A stretch of 64,000 nt of DNA, from assembly GCA_033239005.1 (NCBI GenBank), contig BSQZ01000037.1:3018501-3082500 (forward strand), given 5' to 3'. Source of the DNA: Lamellibrachia satsuma. Its lineage: Eukaryota > Annelida > Polychaeta > Sabellida > Siboglinidae. Of this stretch, positions 10,201 through 21,400 are shown piece by piece. Below the pieces are notes generated by a model. The model had not been told where the DNA came from, did no database searches, and saw only the letters and a list, made by a program, of their open reading frames with translations. Position 1 is the stretch's first letter; every line of letters starts with the position of its first letter. The translations under genes and the position numbers were made by a program.

Positions 10201-11529
10201 AATACTACCTCTGTTAACAACAACGGTTTCTTAATATATGTCTGCAAGAAGTTGGTGAACAATATATGTATAATGCTAATACTTATTCTAACCAATATTC
10301 ACTGTTACTGACTATTCACTATGTTATCTAAATTTTCGAATTGTAAACATCCCTATTAACGCTCGCTGAATTCCCTGACAGAATCCGAAACTAACTTACT
10401 CTAAAATACTCCCTCTGACTAATAATTAACAAAACCTGTTTCCTAATATATGTCTACAATACGTTTGTGTATAATATATATGCAATAGTAATACTTATTC
10501 TATTTGATATCCCACGTATTTCTGTAAATTATCTACACCACATCCAAGTCGCTGCACCAAGTCCAAGTAGCCGGAAGTAAAAACCTACATATGAGTTGGG
10601 TTTTCTCCACACAAACCAAGAAATGGATGCACGTCCCCGTTATCGACCAAATACACCGGGGATTCATGGGTAATGGAACTGCTTAGGCACACGAAATACG
10701 TGTCTCATCATTTGGACATAACGACAATTGCACGTGAAAAGGTTTGGCGGAGTAAATTCAGTGTGATTATATACTAATTTGCTTTGGACTAAATAATCCC
10801 CAGGTGCTACATTCCGAAGCAGGGGTGGGCGACCTTTTCCAGTCGGTGGCCGATTTGTTCACGCGGAGGGCCGTATAAATCCTTATTTCCGAAATCCGCT
10901 AGATGTCGCCAGAAATAATGTCTACTACAAATACACGTGGGTCGGAGGTTCCCATCCATGTTATAAGGCGTTGTGTTCAGATCTTGTTACACAGCGCTCA
11001 ATCATAAAACTGTCACTTTCACTTTAACACGTATGTCAGACGAACAAAGGTATACATCCCTGTCTGTCAAAACGAAACTGTACAAAACGTGTTTCGATTT
11101 AATTTCAGTGTTCTCAGACCCGGAGATACTATCGGTGTAAAGGGTAACTCATCAAGCGGGTCATCAGGCGGATCAACAGGTGGATTACTGGAGTATTTCC
11201 ATCTCGGCATTTACCTTGGAGGACGGAGGCAAGAGGTCATCGATTATACAACATCTGTGCGAAGAATCCGCCTGACGGTTTTCACAGAAAATGACACGCG
11301 CCCTTTGTATCGTATCCGCTACACGAACGCACCGCCAGCATCCAAGCCTGCGAAAATCGTGGAAAGAGCCGTTACAAAGTTTAAATATCAAGACTTTGGA
11401 CAATATGATGTAATCACGAATAACTGCGAGCATTTTGCTACCTACTGCACGTTTGAAAAACGGTTTTCATTTCAAGTTGCCAAAGCAGTGCGATCGACCA
11501 CTTCGAATTCAGGTTGCGTTAGCATGTAA
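4243..11529 (+). CDS. LRAT-domain protein, copy B (two exons, transposon-inflated intron)
   Basis: Exon 1 is 4243-4382 and exon 2 is 11109-11529, with donor AG|GTGAGA, acceptor TTTCAG|T and phase 2, predicting 186 residues. Exon 2 has exactly the same length (421 nt) as exon 2 of the minus-strand paralogue at 536-956. Key motifs are RPGDTIGV, EYFHLGIYLGG (catalytic His) and NNCEHFATYC (catalytic Cys). As in copy A, Asp or Tyr occupies the place of the second His (VIDYTT). The exon-1 leader is Ala/Ser-rich and less conserved than the domain. The 6.7-kb intron contains two CR1-like retrotransposons; the outer intron parts still align with the short intron of copy A. Both frames are open, so the gene is probably functional, provided the large intron is removed. 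LRAT-fold membership is secure; function is not. Confidence 0.8.
4829..7695 (-). pseudogene. CR1-like ORF2: endonuclease-reverse transcriptase with one frameshift
   Basis: The 5' half (7695-5911) has an APE-type endonuclease: CLNARS, ITESW (metal-binding Glu), GRRGGGV, MGDFNHG (catalytic Asp/Asn) and GNSDHNQ (final Asp-His). The RT begins with PGVDGIPP and YRPVSLTSV. A frameshift at about 5911-5930, just before SPVDIIYLDFQKAFD, moves reading to the second frame (5926-4829). This holds PQGSVLGP, FADDTKLF (the catalytic Asp pair) and the CR1 C-terminal region through WNKLS and FKNKVD. No other break was seen, so the copy is young but probably inactive. Apart from the frameshift the length fits an intact ORF2 of about 950 residues. 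Confidence 0.88.
7698..9019 (-). CDS. CR1-like ORF1: PHD-like remnant, Gly-rich repeats, SGNH esterase (5'-partial)
   Basis: Reading runs open from 9019 down to 7698, with an internal Met at 8924. Upstream of this Met a Cys/Trp motif (SFECRGC) looks like the end of a PHD-like finger seen in many CR1 ORF1 proteins, so the true N-terminus is missing. Next comes a Lys/Gly/Glu-rich array with a period of about 25 residues (GGKTTGVKERGVAET units). The C-terminal 170 residues form an SGNH hydrolase: FVGDSIV (block I Ser), HVGTNN (block III) and DGLHLS (Asp-x-x-His). ORF1 esterases of this type are known in CR1-clade elements, where they probably bind RNA and act on lipids or esters during retrotransposition. 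Its stop lies next to the ORF2 start, suggesting reinitiation. Confidence 0.82.
9020..9778 (+). mobile_element. CR1-like element A2, 5'-truncated 3' end
   Basis: This is the last 210 codons of ORF2 (9042-9677, open) plus the 3' UTR ending in CTTGTTAAAT repeats at about 9760-9778. The protein starts at GDAVLGRTTQEKDLGV and runs to FKNRIDRYLIRAGY. It differs at many residues from A1, so it belongs to a sister subfamily. A 23-bp tandem duplication (TGGGGGATGCTGTACTAGG...) at 9020-9065 marks its 5' end, exactly where A1 stops. Confidence 0.88.
10815..10885 (+). mobile_element. hAT-like terminal sequence in LRAT-B intron
   Basis: CAGGGGTGGGCGACCTTTT at about 10822 resembles the common hAT terminus and is followed by GTCGGTGGCC. 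It is the orthologous position of 1285-1345 in the LRAT-A intron. It is an old fragment; the other terminus was not recognised. Confidence 0.4.
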
Positions 11530-13338
11530 TTTAGAACGGTGTATGGTGGGTAAGGAAGAACTCTGTTTGTATACGGCCATGTCCATCTAATGGACAGTGT
11601 CCACAATTAAAAGTGCTCAACCAGTGACACTCTAATCGACTCCAGAACCATAGCACGATTTGTGCGACTTTGCAACGCCTTTGTTCGTCGTTCCCAGTGC
11701 GTGGATTGACAGCTGTGACGTAAACACGTCGCAGAATCTACGATGTGTAAATCACGCGAGGCAAAACGAAATTAGCGCAAATTGATGTAGCATATAAAAT
11801 GGCGTCAGGGGAAATAGTCAAATGAATGCAGACTTGAATGTGTACAGTGCGTTGGCACGAGCTGAACCGTCTCACAGAGCGACTGCAGGTTAGTTCCGTT
11901 GTTCACACCAGCGTGTGAATCCTCGTATAACTCAAGCCCAGTCTGGCAGACACGGCACCTCTTGGATGAACAGTTGAAGGAGAAAGCGATCTACTAGACT
12001 GTGTCCATCATACTTCTAACTAGTATGTAGGTCCTATCAGCTCTCCGATTCGCGCTTGTATTCCACGATGGATGCCAGCCAGATTATGGATGGGCCAGTC
12101 AATTTCTGGGGGCGGGTTGCATTAAAAAACTATTTGTTTGTCACATTTATGTGAAGCACGTGCGTACAGCTATCTATGCTATTGGTCATATTAAACTGAT
12201 ATGATCGTCTCTGTCCAGTATGTGTACTAACTATGACTCACGACTAGCCAGCTAAGTCACTCAAAGTTCGTAACTAAGCGACAGTAAACAACAATACCTC
12301 AAACTCGGTAACACTCGACACTGATACCCTGTGTCATGTGAATGTAAAAATAATTAAATACTTGCAACAAAAATTATATTGTACGTTTTTAGCTTCCCTC
12401 CCTCTCTATATAATAAGGACGATCGTCCTCAAACAAAGCGCTATTTGAATGTTGTTATTTTTGCGAATACAGGTAACTCGCTTACTGGACGAGATGTTAG
12501 GTTTAACTGGATTTTATATTTAATTTATAGGAGTGTAACGTGCGGTGTGTTGTGCATCTCCTCCGTCTGCATCTACCGACCGACCACATTTACCCTGACA
12601 ACTGGTTAACCGCCACACCGATATGATGTCAGCCCGGGGGTGCCTATTTAAAGCGAAACAAAATTAATGGTGTTTTTGGATATGCACCTAAAAGAGATAA
12701 TAAAGCGAAAAACATGCAGCTAAAATCAAGAATATCAATCCAGTTGTAACAGTGGGAGATTCTGATCATTTCTACGAGTTAGGGTTGACATGTTAACCAG
12801 CGCGAGCGGTAAGCGCATAAGCAGTACTACGAAATCTGGGTAACCTAGACTACAACGTATTTCGGGAGACCGGCATACACGTAACTAACACGTAACCAAC
12901 GCAGTCTCAAACAAACGTATTATTTTGCCAAAAAAGGAATAGGTTAGTAAAAAAGGCCAATATATGTTACATACGTTGAGTCAGGAAGCAAATAGCATGG
13001 CCATATTCTGTTGGCAAGTATAGGAATAGATGTATAGAATATATATACATCAAACCGCATACGGTAACGTGACAATGTTACCGGAAGTGAGGTGCAAAAT
13101 CCCTTGTTAGCCAAATAGTCTACCCAACAAAAGGAGCCAATGATCAGTCTGACACATTCTACAGCAGGTGTCACCACTAGCATGATATTCTTCATTATAG
13201 TTACAAATGTTTGTTTTAGTAACTCTTGTAGATGCATAGGCTGAAAACCATGACTTTTGATAACTATAGGTGTGACTCATGTTAGACGTTGAATAGTTCA
13301 TGAAAATCAATATTGTTGTGTTGACTTCCTGCAAAGTG

Positions 13339-13369
<31 letters not shown>

Positions 13370-14160
13370 TGGGTGGGTGGGTGGATGCGTGCGTGCGTGC
13401 GTGTGTGGAACTTGCTGAAGTGGTGTTTCATAATAATAAAGTTATAAGCATGAGTAGCATGTAAATACAGTTTGTTTATATATGGAAAATATGTATCTAT
13501 GAGAATGCCCCATGGCATTGTTACATATGTGAGAACACCCAATTGCTACATGTGAATATGTGAGAATGCCCCATTGTTACATATGTGAGAACACCCAATT
13601 GTTACATGTGAATATGTCAGAATGTCCCATTGTTACATATGTGAGAATGCCCCATTGCTACTTGTGTGAATATGTGAGCATGCCCCATGTTACATGTGAA
13701 TATGTGAGAACGCCCCATTGTTACATGTGTGATAATGCCCAATTGTTACATATGTTATTATGTGAGAATGCCCCATTGTTACATATGTGAGAATGCCCCA
13801 TTGTTACATATGTGAGAATACCTCATTGTTACATATGGGAATATGTGAGATCAGAAGTGTTTAAGAAACACGTGGTTGAATTTTTGCAGCATAAAGGATA
13901 AGGATAAGGCCATTTAGAATACTTGCAAGTCAATTTCTCTTTAAAAATCGATAAAAAAAAATTGGTGCCAGTTTACAAGTCAAAAACATTGGTCATGATT
14001 GATTACATGTTTGGTGTTGTCATGGTAACATTTATTTGGTCTACTGAGCAATAAAAGTAGCTTTATGATTAGGTTGACTTGTCAGTCAACGAATACTTTG
14101 TAGCAAGCAGGCACACTGTCGGTATCACTTGATGGATTCTAATTTATTTGTTTCTTCCAG
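11530..14160. other. Non-coding stretch with LRAT-flank modules and minisatellite
   Basis: About 130 bp after the LRAT-B stop is duplicated from the LRAT-A flank. At 12560-12640 and 13210-13440 are pieces related to 1790-1860, 1880-2000 and 2330-2480, including a CA/GT-rich core (13340-13405). No convincing exon was seen. Confidence 0.5.
13496..13856 (+). repeat. Approx. 25-bp minisatellite
   Basis: Irregular tandem copies built on GAGAATGCCCCATTGTTACA with ATATGT linkers. Units vary in length and some lack the linker. No coding role. Confidence 0.9.
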
Positions 14161-14613
14161 GCCAAGGAAATGGAACATCTTATCAGATTATTGCAGCTTA
14201 ATACAAACAAAGTAAGTCGAAATGCATGTTATATACCTATATAAAAATATACAAAAAACAAAATATACGTTTATAATGAACACAAATATTCTATATATTT
14301 AACAGTGTATATTTTTACGTTTGTAAACAGCTATTTTTAAAATAAATAAATTGTGATATTTTTAAAATAAAGAAATTGTGATAATTTTAAAATCAATAAA
14401 ATTTGTTTAATAAATATTAACAATATATACAGTTAATCTAATTATTAAGTACTTATTAATAAGTAAGCCCTATGTTTTACCGTCCTGTTGACATTGTAGA
14501 TTAATGCCTACATTCTGTGTGGTCGGCTCAAGTCCGCCTACCTGATCGCAGTGAAAGGCAAGAGAGTGGACGATGTTCAGCGGGTGTCCAGGGCAGCAGA
14601 GAGACTTGGATAA
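14161..14613 (+). CDS. 3'-terminal exons of an unidentified gene (possibly ZFYVE26/spastizin-like)
   Basis: Two exons are visible. The first is 14161-14211, after TTTCTTCCAG and before GTAAGT, 17 codons in phase 0. The second is 14500-14613, after GACATTGTAG, 37 codons ending in TAA. The second encodes INAYILCGRLKSAYLIAV, then a basic/acidic helix and a stop. The Cys-Gly-x-Leu-Lys-x-Ala-Tyr-Leu pattern recalls the C-terminal alpha-helical repeats of ZFYVE26, but this is from memory and unverified. No earlier exon was found between the window start and 14161, so the rest lies beyond a long intron outside the window or this is a gene fragment. Good splice sites with matching phases argue for real exons. 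Confidence 0.45.
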
Positions 14614-17600
14614 TATGTAATAAGTTAACACACTTAATTAATATAGACTTATAGGCCCATTGCAATGTGATGTCCCAGTTTGCTTGGAAAGATTAATTCC
14701 ATGATGCATTTTGGAGTAAAGCAACACTGCAACAATTACTCAACTAAGCTTGCCTTGGGCCTTCAGTGGTTCAACTAGTCTCATTTCATAAATTTATCTT
14801 TTTTAATTAGCTTCTCATTAATGCACGAAGAGATGCAAGATAAACATCTTCTCTGTGCACAGTTAGACCATTTGTAAGTGCACAGACGATAAATTCTAGT
14901 CACAGGCTTTGGTAGTTTACACACCAGCAGACATTAATCGCAATCACCAAAAGTTCTGAAAAACATCAAAAAACATACTTTTAACTAGCATTTTCTGACC
15001 ATTGTGACAAATGTCACCTATTGTTCGTCAGTAGTGTTCTAATAACATGTTCAATGACTGGGTGGAAGCAAGTAACTCAGGTAATTACATAGTTTATTTT
15101 AACAATTAATTTGTTATAACACCCGAGTTGATTTCTTTGATTTAGAACACTTGTGTTATCATTACTAATTCTCTAAATAGGAATAAACTTGATATGCATC
15201 AATATGAGTTACAATTGTTCGCACAAAATTGGTTCTTGCAAAGGGGTCTTAAACAAGGGTCAATAGCCCTTCCCATTTCCATGTTATAATTGGGTATATG
15301 GATATATTTGGGTAACTCCCGACATCACGCTCTATAACACGGGCAAGTTCTAAGACCTTATTTGTAGGCATAATTGTCATGTGTAGTGACTGTTAACATC
15401 ACTGAGAGATAATGTATCAATATTTCAACTATTTTACTTGTAATTCGAAGTTTGCAATAAATTTTCCTTGCCAGTTGGCACAGACCCAATATGGCTGCCT
15501 GATACCGAGATTGTGTCGTCGTGTTAATTTACTGTTATGTGCATGGCAGCAAAGGACACAGTTATACAGACATGACCTAGACATGTATACATGTTCGTGT
15601 GTAAATTATTGAAATTTGATTGGTCGATTATAAAAAGGTAAATAAACAGGATTCTAGTGGTTGACGAGTGATTGACACGGAGTGCCAGCGACTTGCTCAG
15701 TACAGGCCCGCTCTTTAACGTAAAATATTGGTCCAGTAACTAAAGATACCCTTTTAATAATCCGACACTATTAGATACAAATGAATGCTGCTGTTCCTAA
15801 ATAAAGACAATACGCACCGCCAAAATAGTATTGCTGTGTGTGAAAGGTGATCAATCGCTATTTAATGTATATGCCAATGGTTATGTTCCCCGAATGTTTA
15901 TGTGCCATTATAATCCACCAGGTGGTGTGGTGGTAATGGGAAGGGTGTATTCGATATGTTGAATGCATGTCAATCATATCTATTTGCAGTGGAAATAGCA
16001 TGAAAATACACTGTCGATTTTAAAACCTTTATTCACACACTGTACACCAAACATCAACATGGCACCAGTTGGTAAATGCATGCATAGTTGGCCTTGTTGA
16101 AGCGACCAGCACACCAGGCGTACATCTTTAAAAAGGTGCCTGTCGGTTAATGTGCTGATTTAAAACTGTCCGCTCATGTCACACAGTGACTTTCAGGTTA
16201 AAACAAACATGCAATAAACAAAGGTGAAATATGTACATTTTCCTAACAGCATTCAATGTCTGAACCTGTGGTTACGTTGTAACCTAAAAGCTATCTACAC
16301 ACAACTATTTACATGTAATATCCTAGCCACATTCTCATCTCCAGTTGTTTGTCCAACTTTCTATGCACCAAGCATGTCAAGTGAATGCATGTTTCATAAA
16401 ACAACACACCATTCACGATTGCTATGATAATATTTAATACCCAATTATTTTGGTATTTTGTAGCTATGCCACGCATATTTGATGTACTATTTTATTTGTA
16501 CATATTGACGAAATTGTGTTTTCTTCACACTGGTTTATTTTGATTTATTTCATTGCAGTGACCAGGATTATGTGCAATATTTCAACTTCTATGTGGAGGG
16601 TTATAGACCGTAATAATGAGTGTGAATAAAAAATAAGCACCGTAAATAAATGCAGAGTTTTGAAATTTGTTGAGTGTCAAAACAGCTTGATTTTGTCGAG
16701 TGCATCCAGTTATGGAATGGGTTTTTAACAAATTATGACTACACAGTAAACATAACTTTCATCTTTAACATCAGTTATAATGCTAGATTATTATGCAACA
16801 TTCATCTGTATTTGCAACAAGAATATAGTTCAAATCATTCAAACTAGATGGGAACACTCAGCATGTGAATAACAATTAAGATATTCACAAACTACATAAC
16901 TAATAATCGTTAGCAATTTTGCTAAAAACTAGATTTTGTTCATGCTCAAAATAATTGTTCCTGGTGCAGTAGCAACCATAGTTTTTGTTGTTGTCTGCTG
17001 TCCCCGGAACCATTACTTGACAAACACAATCACTGGACGGCAAACAAAAAACTTTATATACAATCATCTTCTGATGCAACTCAGATCTGTAGCCTGTTGA
17101 CACACTGACCTTTGGTGATAAATAGCTTGATGACACATTGACGTTTGGTGACAGATAACACAATGACCCATTGACCTTTGATTTTACCTGTCTATTACCT
17201 GCTATGCATATGTCAGGGCGACTAGAGATGTGGGAAGAAACGAGATCTGCCTGCCCTGAGCAGACAAACTAGGGTGATGTCACATCTACCCATAATTGAA
17301 GTTTCTTACACCACACATTTAATGTAAACACACATTTTCAGTTTTAGTGCCCAGTATTAATGTGTTTTTAAAAGATGTACTTACTTACCAGTAATCTTTT
17401 TATCAGTACAGTTTTGGTATCTCCACATTTCAAATATACTACTGGTTATGAAATGTTTTAGTGCTATTTGTCAGTAGTCATGGCGATTTTTATTCCATCA
17501 TGCAAAATGTTTAATATATTTACATGGTTGAATAACAGATAAGGGTTTGTTCACAGAGTTGGCAAATAACATTGCATGGAAAGATAGTCTGCAAAAGTGC

Positions 17601-18410
17601 AGGAAGATAAGAATTTCAGAACTATGTGGAGACACATAAATATGTACTTATTATATATGTGAAAGCTGACTTTTTATATTCACCTTCCCTATAGTAACTC
17701 TCATGGATTCTCAATGAGATATGATGTTATTATTAATAACTGACATGAATTGGGTTCTGAATGAGATGTTGTTAATATTACACAGGTAACTGCTACTGAT
17801 AACGCGTGGTCTCCGGTGATGGTCCTGAACAACACAATGTGCTAAACAATTCAAAAGGCGTACAGCGTATAATGCATAAATTACCGTTTTACTGCATTAG
17901 ATGTGTTGAAATGTTAGTTATGAAGCCATGTATAGTAAATACTTTATCGAATGATTATGGGTTTTATGCACTTGTTGCTCCAGAATTGTATTGGGCTCGC
18001 AAGTTTGCTCAGTACAACATTCTGAAGCAACTCATGCTTAGTACCAAGTATCATTGAATAAGTGTATATTATCGCATGCATCACAGACGGTATTCGAATG
18101 CATTAAAAAAAAACGGAGATGATAATTGCCAGACTGAACTCAGACAGGCTTTGTACCACGAAGCGTGCGATGATTTCTCCATAGATGGGGTAATGACCTC
18201 CTTCAACATGAACAACTCACTCGGGAGGGTGATGCCAGGATTTTCACCCCAGAATGTGTAGATACCCCAATGTTTGAAGGGGTAATACACTGTGTGTACC
18301 CCCACAGGGTAACTGCAATGCTATAGGGGCACCATGTCAGTAACTCAAACGGTGACTGGTTCACAACACAACTCGCTGAGGGGACACTAACAAACTACCC
18401 TTCACCTGGG
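14614..18410. other. Intergenic region between convergent gene ends
   Basis: AT-rich DNA between the 3' end at 14613 (plus strand) and the GTPBP2 stop at 18411 (minus strand). Reading frames are short and lack family motifs. No structured repeat stands out. Confidence 0.5.
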
Positions 18411-21400
18411 TCATCGGTTGGGCATATTTTCACCATAGGGTATGACCTCTGTCACCTCACCCATGCCCTTTGTTCGACCTTCCCGGAAGAGTAGTCGTGA
18501 TCCAACACGGATGTATTCAGGCCTGTTGATGAAGTGAAACCTAACGACGGCTTTCTCGTTCGTGTGGAGACTCGACTGGAAAGGAAACCGCAGCGGATGT
18601 GAAGATTTTATGACGTTATCTGCAGTGATTAGTATTCGTTTAACTGTTTTTGTCTGTTTATATGACAGATCTGTAGCAAAACTTGTTCAAAGTTCCAGTT
18701 GGGTGTTGTTTCATACTCAGCAATAACATCTCAGCAATTGACGCATTAAATAAAGTCAAACCTATTAAGCAATTTTTAATGTAAAAAAAAAACGTGTGTC
18801 AAGTTGACAGTACTATTAAACAAAGGTCAACTGCTATTAGGAAATATCTTCCACGGAAGGCTATTTTATACTTTACATTAACATAAACATATATTTATAC
18901 TTTACATTAATGCAAACATAAGAAAATTCTGCAGAGTACTTTTAATAACTGTAGCTTATATTTAAAACCAGTTTCTTTAAAATATGAAACTGTTGGCGGC
19001 CATTCTGCCACTATTCAATTGCACTGGGAACCGTTGTTCTTAACCATGGTGTACATTGGTGTACATGGTGTACATTGGTGTACATGGCGAACAGCTTAAG
19101 TAATACGAGGAGTCAGTCAAATAAATGAGCACATACCTTTGTTAAAATCATCGAAAGAAGTTACTTTGATCGTTAGATCGGGTAACTTGTCAAAGCGTGA
19201 ACAGGCCTACGTTAAAGCATATAGACCAGGACCACTTTTTCACTGAATTTTGTGGATACAACAAAAAATAGTTTACTAGTTTTTTCGACGATTTCGTCAA
19301 AACTTAATAACACATTTGCACAAACGGGCTGGCATATCATTGTGGATATTAGATAATTAATTTTTCATGAAACGTTTTTGAGATGAGACGAGCGAAAAAT
19401 CAAATTGTATTGGGAGTTTTAATATCTTTCACACAGTGCTGATGTAGTTGCTTCTTAATCTCGACATCATTCTTCCCACTACGTACTTAGACACAGGTTT
19501 AATATCATGTTCTATGACTGACAGGGATGTAACAATACCTCAAACTATCGATGCATCGCAATAGTCGATGTGACTGCAATACTATCGGAAGTGAATTGAA
19601 CAATCTATATTTATCGTCGATAGTATACTGAACTATCGATAGTGACTATTCTGCAGGACTACTTGTGTCGCTGTAATAATAGAAATAAACATGTTTTTCA
19701 ACTACATTGGATCATGTTATTTATTTATTGACCTAACATGTACAATCATTGATTAGAGCTGTCATTCACAGATTCTAGTTACTACCTCCAGGGCTACATG
19801 ATAGTGCTATCTATCAATTAAGGTTTGTGGTTGACCTGCCTAGTCACTATCCTGTGATAGTATCACAATGATATCGTGATAGTCATGACACTATCGCAAT
19901 AGTATCGCAATATCCCGATACTGTCACAGTAGTAAAATTATCCCTGTAAGATCTTCTTCTTTGCACATGCCACCATCGCGGGTCAGATATCAAGTTTGGT
20001 CTTCCCGAAATCACTGAATCCCTGACAGTCACCACTAATGACTGAAACCCCACCAAGTGAGCGCACTGAACTCACCTTGCTCATTTCTACAATGGTGGCC
20101 GTCTGCATGACATTGCCAACATGAATGACAGTCTGGAAACCAAGGCAGATACGGCTGCTGTGATAGAGGACATACACCTCTGCCCGGAAGTCTAGACAAG
20201 ATGTTGGCTCCATCTCCCGACTCACTATAACCATGCCCTGCAATCAGATGACGGGGTTCGTGAGAAGAAGAAAGAAACACATCCGAGGCTTTCTGTAATC
20301 GACAATAATACAATGAAGTTTCCTTGAGAGTTCAATGCGCACTTTACATATAATGCTTGAAATAAATTATATAAAAAATACGTTTAAAAATGTGTTAAAA
20401 CTAATAAACTAGTTAAATATACGTCATTAAAAATTAGAAAGTCAAACGTAACCCAGTACAATTAAATATAATTATTAACCTAAACTATAAGTTAAATTAA
20501 AAGGAATCTACGCGTTTTATCAATCTTAAGGTAAAATTCACTTTCAGATATCAGTTGCTTAACAATACTCGATCATACCCCCAACAAAGCGGACAGCACA
20601 AATTAAACAGTTTACAAATAGGCCATAACTCACCTTTCGAACCGTGCATGTGTCGAAGTTACTGAGAGAGACACATGCCGACTGCCCGGCCGTTACCATG
20701 CGTGAGGGCAGGCGGTTCCGGTGCAGCGATCCAACCGTGACTGGTTGAAACTGACCGTCATCAGTTGGACCAATCAGCAGACGTTCTCCTTCTTTAATGG
20801 TGCCATGAAGCACCGTGCCAGCGGCTACGATGCCAACTCCATGGATGGTGTATACTTCATCTATCTACAAGTGCATTCGGGGGAATGTACAACCAAGCTA
20901 CTTGTATATTTTTAACTAATTTATAATTATTTATTTAACTCTTTTTTTTAGATACTATTTACTTATAAATAAATATTCCTCTATGTCATGCTTTTTACCT
21001 TTATTTATTATTATTTAATTAGCTAACTAATCTTGTATTTACATACCTTTACTGTACGTGTGCATGCGTGCATGCACATACACACACACATACAAACACA
21101 CATATCTATATACATATATGCATCATGTTTGTTAAATCTTAAGTAATTATTATCATATACTCAATCCATTAATTTGATCACCTATGCATTTTAAGCATAA
21201 ATGCACTTAATCAAATGAACTAGCGATGGAGCTTATTTTCAAACCATGTTGAAGTAAGATCGCTGGCCTATTCTGTGTGACAAGAGAAAATGGGCTCAAT
21301 CTAAATTCTGGGTGGGTGGAACTGTAGGCAAGTTTCTATTTTTACAGTTTCTTTATCAGAGTCTGCCACTTTATGATACCAATAACAATAACAATACTGA

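Noticed and set aside
20035..20313. Minus-strand frame [13 protein letters not shown]
   Set aside because: It overlaps GTPBP2 exon 10 in the wrong frame; the correct frame reads [11 protein letters not shown] with proper splice sites.
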